Source: Chaetorhynchus papuensis
Lineage: Eukaryota > Chordata > Aves > Passeriformes > Rhipiduridae
Direction of reading: 5' to 3'
Length of the DNA stretch: 64,000 nucleotides
Assembly (NCBI GenBank): GCA_013396525.1
Contig: VWYX01001215.1
Location: 124,001 to 188,000 of the forward strand
Every line of letters starts with the position of its first letter. The first letter of the stretch is position 1. The position numbers and the translations under genes are program-made. Of the stretch, positions 1-12,829 are shown piece after piece. The notes below the pieces were generated by a model. It did not search any database. It had not been told where the DNA came from and saw nothing but the letters and a program-made list of their open reading frames with translations.

Positions 1-624
1 AAAGATCGTCATGGTGGTACGGGACAGGTGAGCGAGGGGTGGCACCGGTGGCGGTGGCAGCGCCGGTGGCAGCACTGACGGTGGTCTCCCTGCAGGCCTT
101 TCCAGCGCACCGTGACCGTGCACAAGGACAGCACCGGCCACATCGGCATCGTGGTGAAGAAGGGGAAGATTGTGTCGCTGGCCAAGGACAGCTCGGCTGC
201 CCGCAACGGTCTCCTCACCCACCACTGCATCTGCGAGGTGAACGGCCAGAATGTCATCGGCATGAAGGTAGGGCTGTGCCCCGGTGGTGCAGGACATGCC
301 TGGGGAGCCCAGGATGTGACCAGAGAATCCAGGAGGGAGGGGGATACTGAGCAAAGCTGGGCACCCCACAGACCCCCCTGCTCTCTCCCACAGGATAAGC
401 AGCTCATGGAGGTGCTGGCAGGGGCTGGGAACGCGGTGACACTGACCATCATCCCCACTGTGATCTACGAGCACATGGTCAAACGGTGAGAATGAGGGGC
501 CTTAGGGACCCCCCACACCCCACGGGGCCCCCCGGGTTCCCCCCACTGACCTCCCTTCCCTCTGCTCAGGCTCTCGTCAGGGCTGGTGAAGTCGTCCATG
601 GACCACTCCATCCCTGACCTGTGA
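1..624 (+). CDS. SDCBP2: Syntenin-2, 3' part (last four coding segments)
   Basis: This is the 3' end of a syntenin gene; the rest lies left of the window. Coding segments are 1-27, 96-267, 394-485 and 570-624, each bounded by AG/GT sites and in continuous phase. The end of PDZ1 or the linker (KIVMVVRDR) leads into PDZ2, with [27 protein letters not shown] and NGQNVIGMK. The C-terminus is SMDHSIPDL, which resembles the SLMDHTIPEV tail of syntenin-1. Syntenins are cytosolic adaptors at the plasma membrane and endosomes; their PDZ domains bind syndecan tails and phosphoinositides. I chose syntenin-2 over syntenin-1 because SNPH lies next door, as at human 20p13. The sequence alone does not fully exclude syntenin-1. 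No AATAAA lies in the first 450 bases after the stop; a variant AATATA occurs near 1007. Confidence 0.9.
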
Positions 625-895
625 CACCATCGCTGCTGTCCCGGCAGCTGATGCTGGAAGCCTGGAGGACCTGCCAAGGGGACCCCACAGCACCTCAAAA
701 GGAGCTATTTTAGCACAAAACCCCTTATCCCTTCAGAGGCTGGTGGCTGCTGGGTGGTTCTTCCTCTCCTCAGCAGGGATGGGGCAGATGTCCTGTACCA
801 GGGTCCCATTGTCCCCGTGTCCCTGCTTGGGCCACCCCCCTGAGGGCGGATGCCAAGGGCTGGCTCCAGCCAAAGCAGACACAGACCCAGTGACA

Positions 896-901
896 TTTAT
901 T
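896..901 (-). terminator. Candidate poly(A) signal of SNPH (AATAAA on minus strand)
   Basis: TTTATT on the plus strand reads AATAAA on the minus strand, about 1.4 kb beyond the SNPH stop. A second copy lies at 1023-1028. Either would end the SNPH 3'UTR in the same few hundred bases as the SDCBP2 3'UTR, so the two transcripts converge and may overlap. Transcript ends were not observed. Confidence 0.45.
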
Positions 902-2338
902 ACATCCACCACAGAGAGCGAGTACAGGACAGGGGAAACAAGAAGAGGGGGGTTACAGCTTTTTCAGTTCTGTATTTAAAAAATATATTATATAGATTTG
1001 TCTTTCAAATATAATCATTACATTTATTTCTTGGCAAAGCTTTGGATGGTCTAACAGACGTGTACACATATCCACAAATACATTGCACGAGAGGCGAATA
1101 TCCCAGCTCCGCTTACATCTGCCCCGGCTGCCTGGACACTGCTGCTCCCCAAATCTTTCCCCCGGCACCTGGTGCTGTGCTGGTGGCAGAGCTGCTGTCC
1201 CCACTGCCCCCCAGCACAGGCAGAGCCGGCGGATTGGGGGTGCAGGGAAGCGTGGGGCACACAGGATGTGGCACGTGCCCCTCTGGGGACCACTGGATAC
1301 CGGCGTGTGGAGCGTCACCGGCTGCCAGGGCACCTGGCCGGTGGCACCCATGGGTGGGGGAGTGGGCTTGGGTTGGGGTTGGGGGGGAAACACTGTTAGT
1401 TCAAGTCACGAAGAAACCACAGACATTCGTGGGGTGGGAGCGCGGCATGCCCCAAGTCCCGCGCCCCAACAGCCCCGCTGAGCAATCCTTGCTGTCTTTG
1501 TGTTTCAACAACAAAAAGAAAAGGCATTTTCCCGGAGGCCACCGGCAAAGCGGGGGTTTGGGTGGGCCGGGGCGGCAAAGGGCTTGGCTCTGCCCGCACG
1601 GCATTGCCCGCACCCCAGCAAAGGCATCCGAGCTCCAGCACATGGTGGGATCACCGGCATCACAGCTGACAAAACTGCAGGAGCCCCCGGCCCCGCTCCC
1701 CTGCAGCCAGAGTCCCAACAGCCGGGCTTCAGTCTGTACCCAAAAAAAAGTGAATATAGTGCAAAGCAAGGGGAGGGAGAGCCCACGGCTTCCTCGGGGG
1801 GCTCCGTGCATAAGCTGCAGCCCAGTTCCATCCCGGTGTGGGGAGGTATCTCCTAGGGAATGGGGGGCTGGACCGAACCGCTCCGGAGCTGATCCCTGTG
1901 TCTGGACAGGAACCCCCCATCCCCCCGCCCACAGACAGACGCTGCACCCGGAGCAAGGAACCGCTGCATCCCCAGCGCTCCACGCTGCAGCGGCTCCTTC
2001 CCATCGCCCGCCCGCGGCAGGGCTGGCCCCGGGAGTAAACCGCCGACAAATAAAAAGCAAGAGCGATGGAGGGAGAGCCCCCCCCGGCGGGTGCAGCCCC
2101 ACAGCCCCCCGCAGCCAGTGGCACAGGCAGGGGTGTCCATCGGCGGGGGGTGACGCTGGGTGCCAACACCTCTTCCAAAAACGGTTCTTTCCCTCCTCCA
2201 GGACAAAGGAGCTGGGCGGGGCAGCCACACCTCGATGCACCCACAGACCCCTCGGCCCCTTCCCACCCGCCAGTGCCACGCCGGGGCTTTACAATCAGCA
2301 GTCGGGTCCGTGGGGGCGGGTGGAGGGTGTCGGAGGGG

Positions 2339-5300
2339 TCAGGGCTGGGCAGTGCCGCCGGGGCCGGGGCTGGCGACGGGGCGACAGCCCATCCTGCGGA
2401 TGGAGTGCAGGGCGACGGTGCAGCAGCCCCGCAGCAGCGAGCTGATGTTGTAGATGGGCTGGCCCTGCCGCCGCTGCGAGCGGCACAGCCAGGCCACCGT
2501 GGGCACCGCCGGCACCACCACCGCCAGCAGATCCACGATGAAGTGGCGGCTCCAGTAGCTCTTGGAAGGGTTGGTCTCGCAGCCGGTCACCTCCGTCAGC
2601 TCCTCCTCCGCCACGCAGGCGATGGCCACCGAGGGGCTGGCGCTGGGGGGCTGCCGCACCGCCGGGTTGCAGGGGACACCCCCCTCGGCACCGGCAGCCG
2701 CCGTCGCGGCGTCGGGCTCGGCCACCATCAGGTCCGTGGTCCCGGTGGGGTTGGCGAGCTCGGGGACGGGCATCGTGTCTTCCATTTCAGAGACCCAGGC
2801 GGAGGTGGGGCTGCCCAAGCTGCAAGCCTGGGACTTCATCACCTTCTCCAGGATGGTGTCCAGGTCGGGCTGGCAGGGCACGAAGTCCGTCTGGATGGCC
2901 CGCTCCTGCATGCAGCTGGCCTGCACCCCTGCCTCCACGCTGCTCCGCAGTCCCAGCACCTTCTCGTAGGGGTTGCTGGGGGGCAGGCGGGTGCCGGGCT
3001 CACCCCCCACCTCCAGCGGGTCCATGTGGCCCGGAGCCTCCTCCATCCCCACGAAGCCGCTGTCGGCCCCCTCGTCCAGCGAGATGGTCTGCGAGCCCCC
3101 CACGTTGCGGTCCCCGGCTCCCTGGTCGCTCAGCTTGGTGTAGGTGGAGCTGCGGGTGAGGGATCGGGCCGGGGACCCACCGGCCGACTCGCCGGCGCCC
3201 TCGTCCTTCAGCGCCCCATTCTGTGCCACCTCCATGCTGTGCAACAGCGTCTCCAGCTTCTTGTTCTGGATGTTGATGTCCACAAAATACTTCTGGAGGC
3301 CTTTGTCCTTCTCCAGCAGGTTGTTCTTCACTGTGTCGATGACCTGCTTCAGCTGCTTGATCTCCTTGCGAGCCTCTTTCAGCGCCAGCTGGGCCTCCAC
3401 GCGGTGGCACTCCTCCTCGATCCAGTCCTCCTGCATCCGTGACAGCTGCGTCTTCAGGTCCTCGATCTCAGCATCCCTGCAGAGACGGGAGGGCACCACC
3501 GCGGCGCTGAGGGGGCTGCAGGGACAGCCCTGTCCTCGCGTGCCCAGCACCGGGTTGCAACCAGATCACCCAGTAGTACTCCCAACTGGGAATAAGGGAT
3601 GGGTCCAGTGGCTTAGGGACCCCCAGGAGTGATGCTCAGGGAGCCTTGGAGTGATGCTGAGGGAACCTCAGAGTAATGCTCAGGGACCCTCAGGAGCAAT
3701 GTTCGGGGACCCCCAGGAGTGATGCTTAGGGACCCTCATGAGTGACACTTGGGGACTCTCAGAACTGATGCTTGAGGACCCTCAGGACTGATGCTCGGGG
3801 CCCCCGGGAGCACTGTTGGGAGCAATGGGAGCTCAGGGATCCCTAGAAGTGATGCTCAGTCTTCCCCCAGAGGGGCTGCAGTGCCCAGGGCTCCTGAGGG
3901 CTGCGTGGGGGTGGGCAGGTGCCCCGGGCGGGCGCGTGGCAGCTGGCACGGCGGGGCCGTGCCTAAGCCTGAGAGGAGCAGATGGGGATTAGCCACCCTC
4001 TGACGCTGAAATTCAGCAAAAACACGGCAGGGACTTAACCAGGGCGAGGGGAGAGCGCAGCCACTGCAGGTGGGACGTGGGGCTCTCCAGTCCCCAAATC
4101 TTCAGCTCCCAGATCGGACAGGCAGCAGTGCCCGATCCCATGTGCCGGCAATGCTGTGGCACAGCTGTGACCTCAGTGCCTGGGCATGAGCACGAGGACA
4201 AGGTGCCACGCTGGGAACTGAGACACCCAAAAGAACCCGTCCTGGACAGGAGCTGCCACAGTGGGAGGCGATGGCTGGTGCTGGCACCCTCTCCAGCAGC
4301 TCTCATGCCATGGGGTCTGTGCCTGCTGCTCCTCCCATGCTCACCTGTCCTGCAGCCGCTCCTGTGTGTCCTTCAGGCGAGCCTTCAGGTGCCGGATGCA
4401 GACCTCCTTCTGCTGCAGGGGAGTCAGGTACTGCTCCGGCGTCGGCGGCTTTATCCCATGGTTATCACTGCAGAGGTTGTACTTGGACGAGCGCCTGCGG
4501 GGACACAGATGTCACCCACTGCCAGAGCCAGGGCCAGCACAGGCTTGACCCAGGGGTCCTAAGGCCTGCTCTCGGGGTGCAGCCCCATAATATATCCCAA
4601 AGGAGCCCTGAGAGCAGGAGGGGCAGGGTGGGTGTCTTTTGTGTTGTGCCTCTGGCAGGACAGGCAGGTTGGGTGTCCTTGGTGCTGTGCCCTGATAGGA
4701 GGGTGGGTGCAGCCCCTGGGCACACCGGTGCTGCTGTCAGGTGCTGAGCCCTCTGTGGTGCTGGGCACTTTGCTGGGGCGTGATCAGAACTGGGGGCACC
4801 AAGGTCCCTGTGTGCCTGGAGGGACCTTCCTGGAAACAACTGATGTGGATGGAGACCCCAGGGTGGGATCAGGCCCGCCAAAGATGGAGGCACAAGATGG
4901 GGAATGGAAGGTTTTGGGATGGAGCAGGTCTCGAGATGGTGGCTGTCCTGCCCATGGGGAGCAAGCCAGGGAATCCAGCATCTGCTCCACGCTGGGCCAG
5001 CAGCACTTCTGGACCCTCCTTGTGCCACCACTGGCACTGGGGCAGATGAAGTGACATCTCTGGCCCAAAGCCTGGGACAATGCAGAGAGCAGGGGCTGGC
5101 CAGGGACAGGGCTACAAGGCCAGGCTGGGAGGCACGTGGAGAGCTGGGAGCTGCACAAGTGGCTCTGGCATGGCAGTGGGGGCATCAAACTCCCCATGTA
5201 TGGAAGGGAGGCATCCCCAAGCCCCCTGCATGGTGTCCATCAGCCCAGCAGCCTTTAGCCACATCCAGAAGCATCGTGTTGGAAGCATCCATGCCTTGGA

Positions 5301-6119
5301 ATGCCCCATGGCAGCAGGACGGCCCCTGCCCCCGGCCGCAGCACGCATGGGACCTGCTCACCATGTCACCCTCGGGCCCCTCAGATCCTCCCAGAACGAT
5401 TCCACCTCTGGGAGCTGGCAGGGGGCAGGCAGGGGATGAGCAGTGCACCACAGGCTGCTGTGACTGCGGGGCTGGGGCTGGTGCCCATCCCACAGCTCGG
5501 TGCTCATCCCACAGCTCAGCGCCGGCTGGTTGTGCCCCGATCACACCCGGAGCTCCCTGCTGAGAAGCCAGGGGGCCACCAGCTCTTGCCAAACCTTTGC
5601 CGGGCAGCACGAGGGGATGGAAGCGAAGCTCTTGCCCTCGTGCCTTTGGTCTGGAAGGATCCGGGTGCTCCTTGGAATGCGGGAGCGGCGGGAGGGAGCG
5701 TGCAGCGTGCAAGCCACAGCCACAGCAGGACGGAGGGAAGAGGACGGGGGATCCCTGGGTGGCAGGCGGGGGGACAGGGAGGGAGACGACACAACAACGG
5801 CGGCGGAGAGGTTTGGAGGAGGAGGGTAGTGAGGGTCTCTGGAGACACACCAGCAGCTCCGCCAGCTCCGGCTCGCCCAGCCACCAAGCGCACAGCCTCG
5901 CTCCAGCGGCCCCTGCGCTCCTGTCCCCGCCGGGCACCGGCACCGGCAGCACGGGGGGCTGCTCCCCCTGCCCGGGGGCACCCGGCAGCCGCCCTGGGGC
6001 CACGGGTGATGGGTTACCTTGGGGTGGGGCTGCTGTCGCTGCCCTTGCAGGAGCCAGAATTGCTGCTGCTGCTCAGCGAGGAGGTGCCGTAGGTGTCCCT
6101 CCCGGGGGGCGAGGGGCGC
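2339..6119 (-). CDS. SNPH: Syntaphilin, mitochondrial docking protein (first coding exon not found)
   Basis: Three coding exons are supported: 6018-6119, 4345-4494 and 2339-3476, with matching phases (each junction completes an Arg codon). In order they encode a Ser-rich N-terminal part (DTYGTSSLSSSSNSGS, GSDSSPTPR), the conserved SDNHGIKPPTPEQYLTPLQQ block, a coiled coil (ARLKDTQERLQ through EEECHRVEAQLALKEARKE), a variable acidic region, and a C-terminal membrane anchor (IVDLLAVVVPAVPTVAWLC) followed by QRRQGQPIYNISSLLRG. Syntaphilin anchors axonal mitochondria to microtubules by its C-terminal anchor and inhibits kinesin-driven movement; it was first described as a syntaxin-1 binder. About 18 N-terminal residues known from mammals are missing because the first coding exon is not recognisable. 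Stop codon 2339-2341; the long 3'UTR runs left toward SDCBP2. Confidence 0.93.
3615..3860. repeat. Minisatellite in an SNPH intron (about 23-bp unit)
   Basis: About eight degenerate copies of a unit like GAGTGATGCTCAGGGACCCTCAG follow each other between 3615 and 3800, with a further copy near 3847. The array lies in the intron between the last two SNPH coding exons. Its copies differ at many positions, so it is old. Confidence 0.75.
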
Positions 6120-8892
6120 CTGGAGGCAGGGAGAAGAGGCTGTGTCTCAGGCCGAGTGGCTGAGGGCGCTGAAGACTTAAAGAAGGAGGCAAAGCCACTC
6201 CGTCCATAAACCCCGCGACTGCCAACCACCACACCGAGAACACACAAGACAAAAGGACAAAACAAACAGCAGGGATCAAAATGGCACGGACATGGCGACG
6301 GGCACAAAGGCAGGGCTGGGGGGGATGTCCACCCGCTCCCCCCTCCCTGGCGTGGCAGCCCATGGATGCTGGCACAGCATCCTTGCACCCTGAGGACCTT
6401 GGGAGCCCCTGGGATCCCCTTGGAAGCCCCTTGGGAGCCCCTTGAGAGTCCCCTGGGAGCACAGTCCCGGCATAGCTCGAGCCACATCTGCCAGAGCATC
6501 ACCTACACGCGGGCAGCTCTGCCTCTGCCCCCTGCCCATGCTGAGCCTGACCTCCATAACGGCAGTCCAGGTCACGGACACATAGGGAGGGGAAAAAACG
6601 CTTTTTCCCTCTTTTTCTCTCTTTATCACTCAGCTCAAGGAGAGATTTTCCAAGGGCTAACATACCTCCCAGTTTCACTGCCCCAACCCAGTGCTCTCCA
6701 CCACTGCCTGCCTTCGCCTGGACGGACGGAGGGGTCGGTCCTGCCTGTGGCACAGACGGACAGAGGGACGGGGCGTGCAGCACTCGGGGAGCTGCATGCA
6801 CGGACAGGGAAGTGCTGTGCAGCGGGCAGTGCCATGCAAACCCCCGAAAGCTGGGCTGGGGGTTCGTGCTGCGAAGTGGCAGCCGGTGGTGGAGGTGTGG
6901 GGATCGTGGGGATCGTCCCATCCCGGCTGCAGGTGCTGGTGTCCAGTCCCGAGGCCAGAGGTTGAAGCATATTCACCTTCGTGATCCTGTGGACGCGCGT
7001 CTGCTCCCCGGCACAGACATGGCCACGGTGCCACGGGTCCTGGGCACAGGGAACTGCGGGCGAAGGCAACAGAGAGGAGAGGTGAAGGCAGGAAAATGGC
7101 CCTGGTGAGACGGGGACCCTGTGGGGTGAGCCCTGGCACCAGGCCATCAGTATAGTCCCCAGGGCCACCAGCACAGGGGCAGATGAGGACAGCATCCCCT
7201 GCACATCTGGGCTGTGCTTCCCACTTGTCTCCCATAGATAGCCCAGAAATGCGGGAATGCTGCATGCCTGTGGTCCCACCGGGATGCTGTGGGCACAGGG
7301 CAAGGTGTTCTTAATCTAAAAAGCAGAACAGAAGCAGAGCAAGTGCCTGCCCGTGGTCTGGAGCCCACCATGGGACAAGCTTCCCTCTGCTCCCAGAAGC
7401 CCATCCCTGCCAGCAAGCAGGGTAACGCCACAGGGACACAGAGTACCTGCAGTGGTGGCATTACTGGGGGCAGAGTTGGTACAAGGACTCTGACCCAGCC
7501 ATGGAGCTCCCTGGGCAGGCAGCTCTCCCTGCAGTGGGCCGGGTGCCTGCTTTTCCTTAATTAAGTGCAAATCCCCCATTCAGCAGTGAAATCAGGTGAG
7601 GAAGAACAGATCCCTGCATGATGAGGCAGCAGCAGCTAATCCCTTGGGAAACACAGAGCCCTCTTTGCTGTAAATAAATAGGCCAGATCCAGAGGCTTGC
7701 AGCACCTCAGGCACACGCAGGATGTGAGGGAGTGAGGGAAGCATCTGCTCAGCACCCGCATCCTGCCGAGCATCCCGTGGCACCGCTGTGATCCCCACTG
7801 TGCTCCCAGGCTGCCAGAGACCGACGGGCTGGGGGCAGCATGGGGAGCCCCCCCATCCTCAGGCCCATTCACAATGCCAGCATTTATCTCAGATTTTGGC
7901 AGAGCAAGGCAGGAGATGGGACCTGCCAACAGATAATCGATGGGTGACAGGAAACACTGCGTGCTGCTGGCCCTGCTCCAGGGGAGTGCAAGGAGTGGGA
8001 CAACAGGGGAGGCAGAACAGGAATGGGGGCACAACCAGCTCACCCCAGTGCAGCCTTTTGCATTTGCCACCCCAGGTTATTTCTTTTCCAGGATACCTCG
8101 AAGCCCACCCTGGCCAGCCCAAGCCTCTCCTCTGCCCAGGATTCGCTGCTCCCTGATCCCCAAACCAGGGCACCGAAGATCCCAGAGCACTGGTGCTGTG
8201 AAGCCCCGAGTCCCAGCAGGCACGGTGCCCCATGCCAGCGGGGTGCCAGCACCCCTGGGACACTGCAAGAAGGATTTGGGGATCCTGCTGCTCCCACCTG
8301 GGATGGATTTGCCCGGAGATGACCTGGGCAGGGGAAGGCAGTGTTCTGTCCTGCTGGATCACTGCTCCCAAGTGGGCAGCGAGCTCTGCTACTGCAGCAG
8401 CGTGAATCAGCATCACCAAGAGCCGTGCGTGGCCTCACGCTGGCGGGAGCATCCTCCAGGATTCTCCGTCACCCTCCAGCAGCACCACGCGGGGCTGCGG
8501 CACAGCCTGGACTCCAACAGCTCTCGAGCAGGGATTTTAGGGAGATTTGAGAGGGTTGATTCCTCACCCTCTCCCCTGCAGTCCAGTGGTATCTGGTATC
8601 ATCCCAGGGGTCCCCAGCATCAGCCCAGTGGTGCCCAGCATCAGCTCATCTGTACCTGGATCTTCCCCACTCATGGCAAGGTCACCCTCATGTTACCCTG
8701 CTCTGTGCAAGGGTCCCTCTGCACCCCACTAACACCAGCAAGTGCCAGCACTGCAGGTGGCACGTGTGTGTCCAGCACACGGGGCTCCTGAGAGCCCCCC
8801 ACACCGCACCCCAGGCACCTGCTGCCAGCACCCGCAGCCTGGAATGGCTCTGTGGGGACACCTGGATTTGGCCTCATGTCTGGGGACCTCAT

Positions 8893-8918
8893 TTCCTCCT
8901 CCTCCTCCTCCTCCTCCC
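8893..8918. repeat. (TCC)n microsatellite
   Basis: About eight consecutive CCT/TCC triplets. It reads as a poly-Glu run (EEEEEEEE) on the minus strand, which explains the acidic open frame there. Confidence 0.85.
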
Positions 8919-9307
8919 ACTGCTGCAGACTTGCCTGGTGCCCACGATGAGGCTTGATGCCTCCCACAGCACCCAGGGTGTCTGGATTTTAATCAGTGGT
9001 AATAAATTGTCATTATTCCCAAAGGATCAATGGGCCACTTCGGTGTCCTCAGAAACCTCACTATGCCCATGGGCTGCCCAGGCAGGCAGGGTGGGCAGAT
9101 CCAGCACCAATGCTGAACACACACCTTCCCATGTAGTACGTGGCTACTAAAGGTGGAGGAAATGACGGATCTGCACTCAGAATTACCCCCATCACATGGA
9201 CCAGGATGAGCAATTGCAGCACCAATGGAGCCTCACCAGGAAAGCCAAGGGAAATCCAGGATTAACCCTGGCCTAGTGGGTGGCATCCCTGCCCGTAGCA
9301 GGGGGTT

Positions 9308-9700
9308 AGAATGACAGAGTGGTTTGGGTTGGAAGGGACTTGGAAGACCATCTCATTCCAACCCCCTGCCATGGGCAGGGACACCTTCCACTAGACCAGG
9401 TTGCTCCAAGCCCCATCCAACCTGGCCTTGGACACTTAAGGGATGGGACAGCCACAGCTTCTCTGGGCACCCTGTGCCAGGGCCTCCCCACCCCCACAGG
9501 GAAGAATTTTTTCCAAATATCCCATCTAACCCTGCCCTTTGTCAGTGTGAAACTGATTCTCCTTGTTCTGCCACTCCGTGCCCTTGTCCAAAGTCTCTCT
9601 CCAGCCCTCTTGGAGCCTCTTTAGGCACTGGAAGAGGCTCTTAAGATCTCACTGTAGCCTTCTCCTCTCTACCAGCTCTCTCAGCCTGTCTCCACAGCAG
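9308..9700 (-). mobile_element. CR1 LINE fragment (3' part, minus orientation)
   Basis: It starts with AGAATGACAGAGTGGTTTGG and GTTGGAAGGGACTTGGAAGACC, the reverse complement of a CR1 3' end. The CR1-typical blocks CATTCCAACCCCCTGCCATG, GGGACACCTTCCACTAGACC and AGTCTCTCTCCAGCCCTC follow, and it ends with CTCAGCCTGTCTCCACAGCAG. About 390 bp, with no protein-coding capacity. It lies inside the presumed SNPH first intron. Its well-kept blocks make it one of the better preserved copies here. Confidence 0.9.
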
Positions 9701-11570
9701 GGGTGGTCAGGGCAATTCATGGACCAAGATGAAGGTGATTTGGGGGCATTGGCTTGTCTCCATACTGGGGGACCAGCAGTACCCTGCTCAGCACAGCACC
9801 TCTGTGTCTGCCCTTACTGCCCAGGAACGCCTGCATGGGCCAGGGTCCCACACTCCAACTTACAACAGATCCAGAGACTCTCCTGCAAACCACCTGCATG
9901 TGGTCCAGCACCCTGCAAATCCCCTAAAATGCAGCTGGAGGGCCGAGCAGGGTGGACGCTGTCCATTGCGTGGACCAACAAATTCCTGGTGCTGGCAACA
10001 GCAAAACTCCCTGTGAGTGTCCCGGCACAGGTGGAACAGAAGGGCAGCGCTCTTACAAACAACGGCACAAACTAGAGCTTGTTCCATGCACTGGAATTAG
10101 CCTGGGGAATTCCTGATAAATAAAAGCAATGGGCCTTGATAAGGAAACAGCTGGAGCTACAGCATGAAAAAGTGGATTCCCCCCAGAGGGCTGGGGTGCA
10201 GAATCAGCACAAGTCCCCCACACTGCCACTGTCCTGGCGTGGGTGACACCATGAGGCTCATCTCCTGTCCCCAGCTCTTGTCAGCCATAGAGGGGACCTG
10301 GGGCACTGCTGGCCTACTGATCACACCACGACAGCGATGGATGGCAGAGCAGTGACAGAGCAGTGACAGAGTGGGGGCTCAGCCTGGTGCCCCAGAGGAA
10401 GATTTCCCCAGGCTCAGCTGGATCACTGCCCCACAGAGATGCTTCTTCGGCTCAAATCCTGCCACTTCCCCATTCCTTGCTGGATCCCCTGGCTGCGCCA
10501 GTGATGGACAAACCAGGCTGGGCAGGTATTGCCCTTCCTAGATGCTTCTCACATGGGAAACAGGGACATAGGACCCCTGGAGAGACCCTCATCACTGGCT
10601 CAGTGAAGCCTCCGATGGTTCCTCAGCTTCTTCCTCTGAGGGTTTCACAGCTGCAGGCTCAAGAGTTCACTCCCATCAGCTTCCAAAGCTCAGCTCCTGT
10701 GGGATTCAGAGGGATCCAGCTGCTGCCAGCTCACCCCATCCCCACGGGGAACATGAGAGAAGGTGTGAGAGCCCACAGCTCACTGCCAGTGTCAACCCTC
10801 AGCACAACACTGCTGTGCCAGCAGCCGCCACATTTCCCCGGATTTCTCGCTCACTGCTTCCTTTGTCGAGGCTCCCATCATCCTGCCTGCTGCCGGATTC
10901 CTGTGTTTCCCTTGGCACGTCCTGTGTGAGGAATCTTTTGCAATGGTGGCACTGAGCCCAAGCATCTGAGAGCAGCTTCACCACTGCAGAGACCTGGGAG
11001 AGGAACTGTGGTGTCCCCGTGGGTCCCCCAGGAGATCTCCAGCCTCCCAGGAGGAACAAGATTAAAAGGAGATGAAACATAAGAGAGGGAAACCACAGGG
11101 GCCAACAAGGGCTCCCCAGGACCTGCCCTGCCTTCCTGACACCAGCTCTGCTTTTCTTCACACTACAAATAAGCCAAGTGCTGCATGTGGCCAACAACCA
11201 ACAGCTGATGTGGGGCAGAGCCCTGTGTCCCTGGACAGCGGCAATGCCAGGGCTGCTTGCACTGGAAAAGGGACTGGGACACAGCTGGGTCGCAGTGGGA
11301 AGGAGCAGGATCCAGCAGCCACAGCTGGCAGAAGTCCTGGCACAGGAGGGGGTCAGCACTGGGGCCACCACCTGGGCAGCTGGGGGCAAACATTCATGGC
11401 TGTGTCTGCACTCCTCCTCCTGCCACGGGGGATTTTGGGATGCCAGGATTGCTTTGCTTTTGCTTAGAAGATTCCAAGGATGTGGCAATATCTCCAGAGG
11501 CTGGAAGCCTCTGCTCCAGTGTAAACAGGTTCATCCCAAAGCTTCACCTGGGTCCTGGGCAGAGGGAGAT

Positions 11571-11655
11571 CATGGAATCACAGAACCATTTAGGTAGGAA
11601 AATACCTTTAATACCTTCAAATCCAACTGCTAACCCAGCACTGCCAAGGCCACCG
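11571..11655 (-). mobile_element. Short CR1 fragment (minus orientation)
   Basis: CATGGAATCACAGAACCATT leads into TTTAGGTAGGAAAATACC and then CAACTGCTAACCCAGCACTG, the arrangement seen at the reverse-complemented 3' tail of another CR1 subfamily. The right boundary is uncertain. Confidence 0.75.
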
Positions 11656-12829
11656 CTAAATCCAGCTCAGGGCAGAGCTGAGTGCTCGGGGCACAAGCAG
11701 AGACAAACCCCACGGGGTGTTTATGCAACACCACCAGAAAAATCAATGTTGCTAAGAGTGGTTGTGTCCCATTCCAAAAGGCAGGAGCATCTCCTTTTAT
11801 TCTCCTGTTTGTTATAAAATGCTGAGTTGACACCCAGAGATTACAGGAAAACAGACACCATTTGGAAAGCTCGGGTTATGCAGCTCATCACTTTTCCAGC
11901 TGACCTGGCTGCAACTCCAAATGGGGAGGTGGCAATTCCCAGCCCTCATTAGCTAAAAATAAGGTGCTTGACCAAAGGGCAAAAGCAGGGCTCTCATTGG
12001 GGACTCTGGAGCCAAAGGGAAATGGGAAAAGAGCTCCATGTCAAGTACTGTAGCAGCATGAGAGCAGGAGTGGGACACCCAGGATGCAGACCCCATGGTC
12101 TCACCCCGGGCCAGGAAGATCGGCAGGATGGGATGGAGGTGACATCCCACTGCTCAGCCCACCCTGCAGAGGTGCTCTGGCAGGAGCCGAGCTGAGGTGT
12201 GTGAAGCAGAAGGAAGAGCCCACTCCTTTGAGATACAAAGGCAAAAACCTGGAAGACAAACCCAGCTTCCAGTGCAACAGCTCCTCCTCCCCTCCATGCC
12301 TCGGTGTGGCGGAAGCAGGGCTCCCCTAACCACCATCCACCTTGAGCAAGGGCTGGGAATGACGGCGGTGCCGGGGGATTAGCCCTGGTCTCCACGTCGC
12401 TGGAATGGCCTACTTTAACCACACACCACATCTCCTGCCTCAGCCTGCTGCAGCACTTCCGAGACAGGAGCACGGGTACTGCCCCTCTGACCCCCTCCCT
12501 GAGACCCCTGGACACCAGGATTTGCATCTTTTGGCACAAGGTCACAGCACAACATGCCCTTTGCCCAGAGAGGGTGGGAACACCGGGATTTTATAAGCAG
12601 AATAGGTGCCCAGCAGTGGGTTCTGTGCGACAGCCACAGCGCTGACCTTGTGGGGAGGAGAGAACAGAGCACCCAGCTCATCAGCCCGCTCGGGTGTTCC
12701 CATGTCCCTTTGGAGATGGAGCACGAAGCCATTAAATAATAAAATGTCAACTGCAGAGCAGCCCTGGCTCCTGTAATGCCCCATGGTGCCAGAGACACTT
12801 TGGGATGCTGCATGAGCAGATATGGGGCT

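Noticed and set aside
1042..2445. 467-aa plus-strand open frame
   Set aside because: It lies antisense to the SNPH 3'UTR and C-terminal coding exon in GC-rich sequence, is Pro/Arg/Gly-rich and has no family resemblance. A shadow frame.
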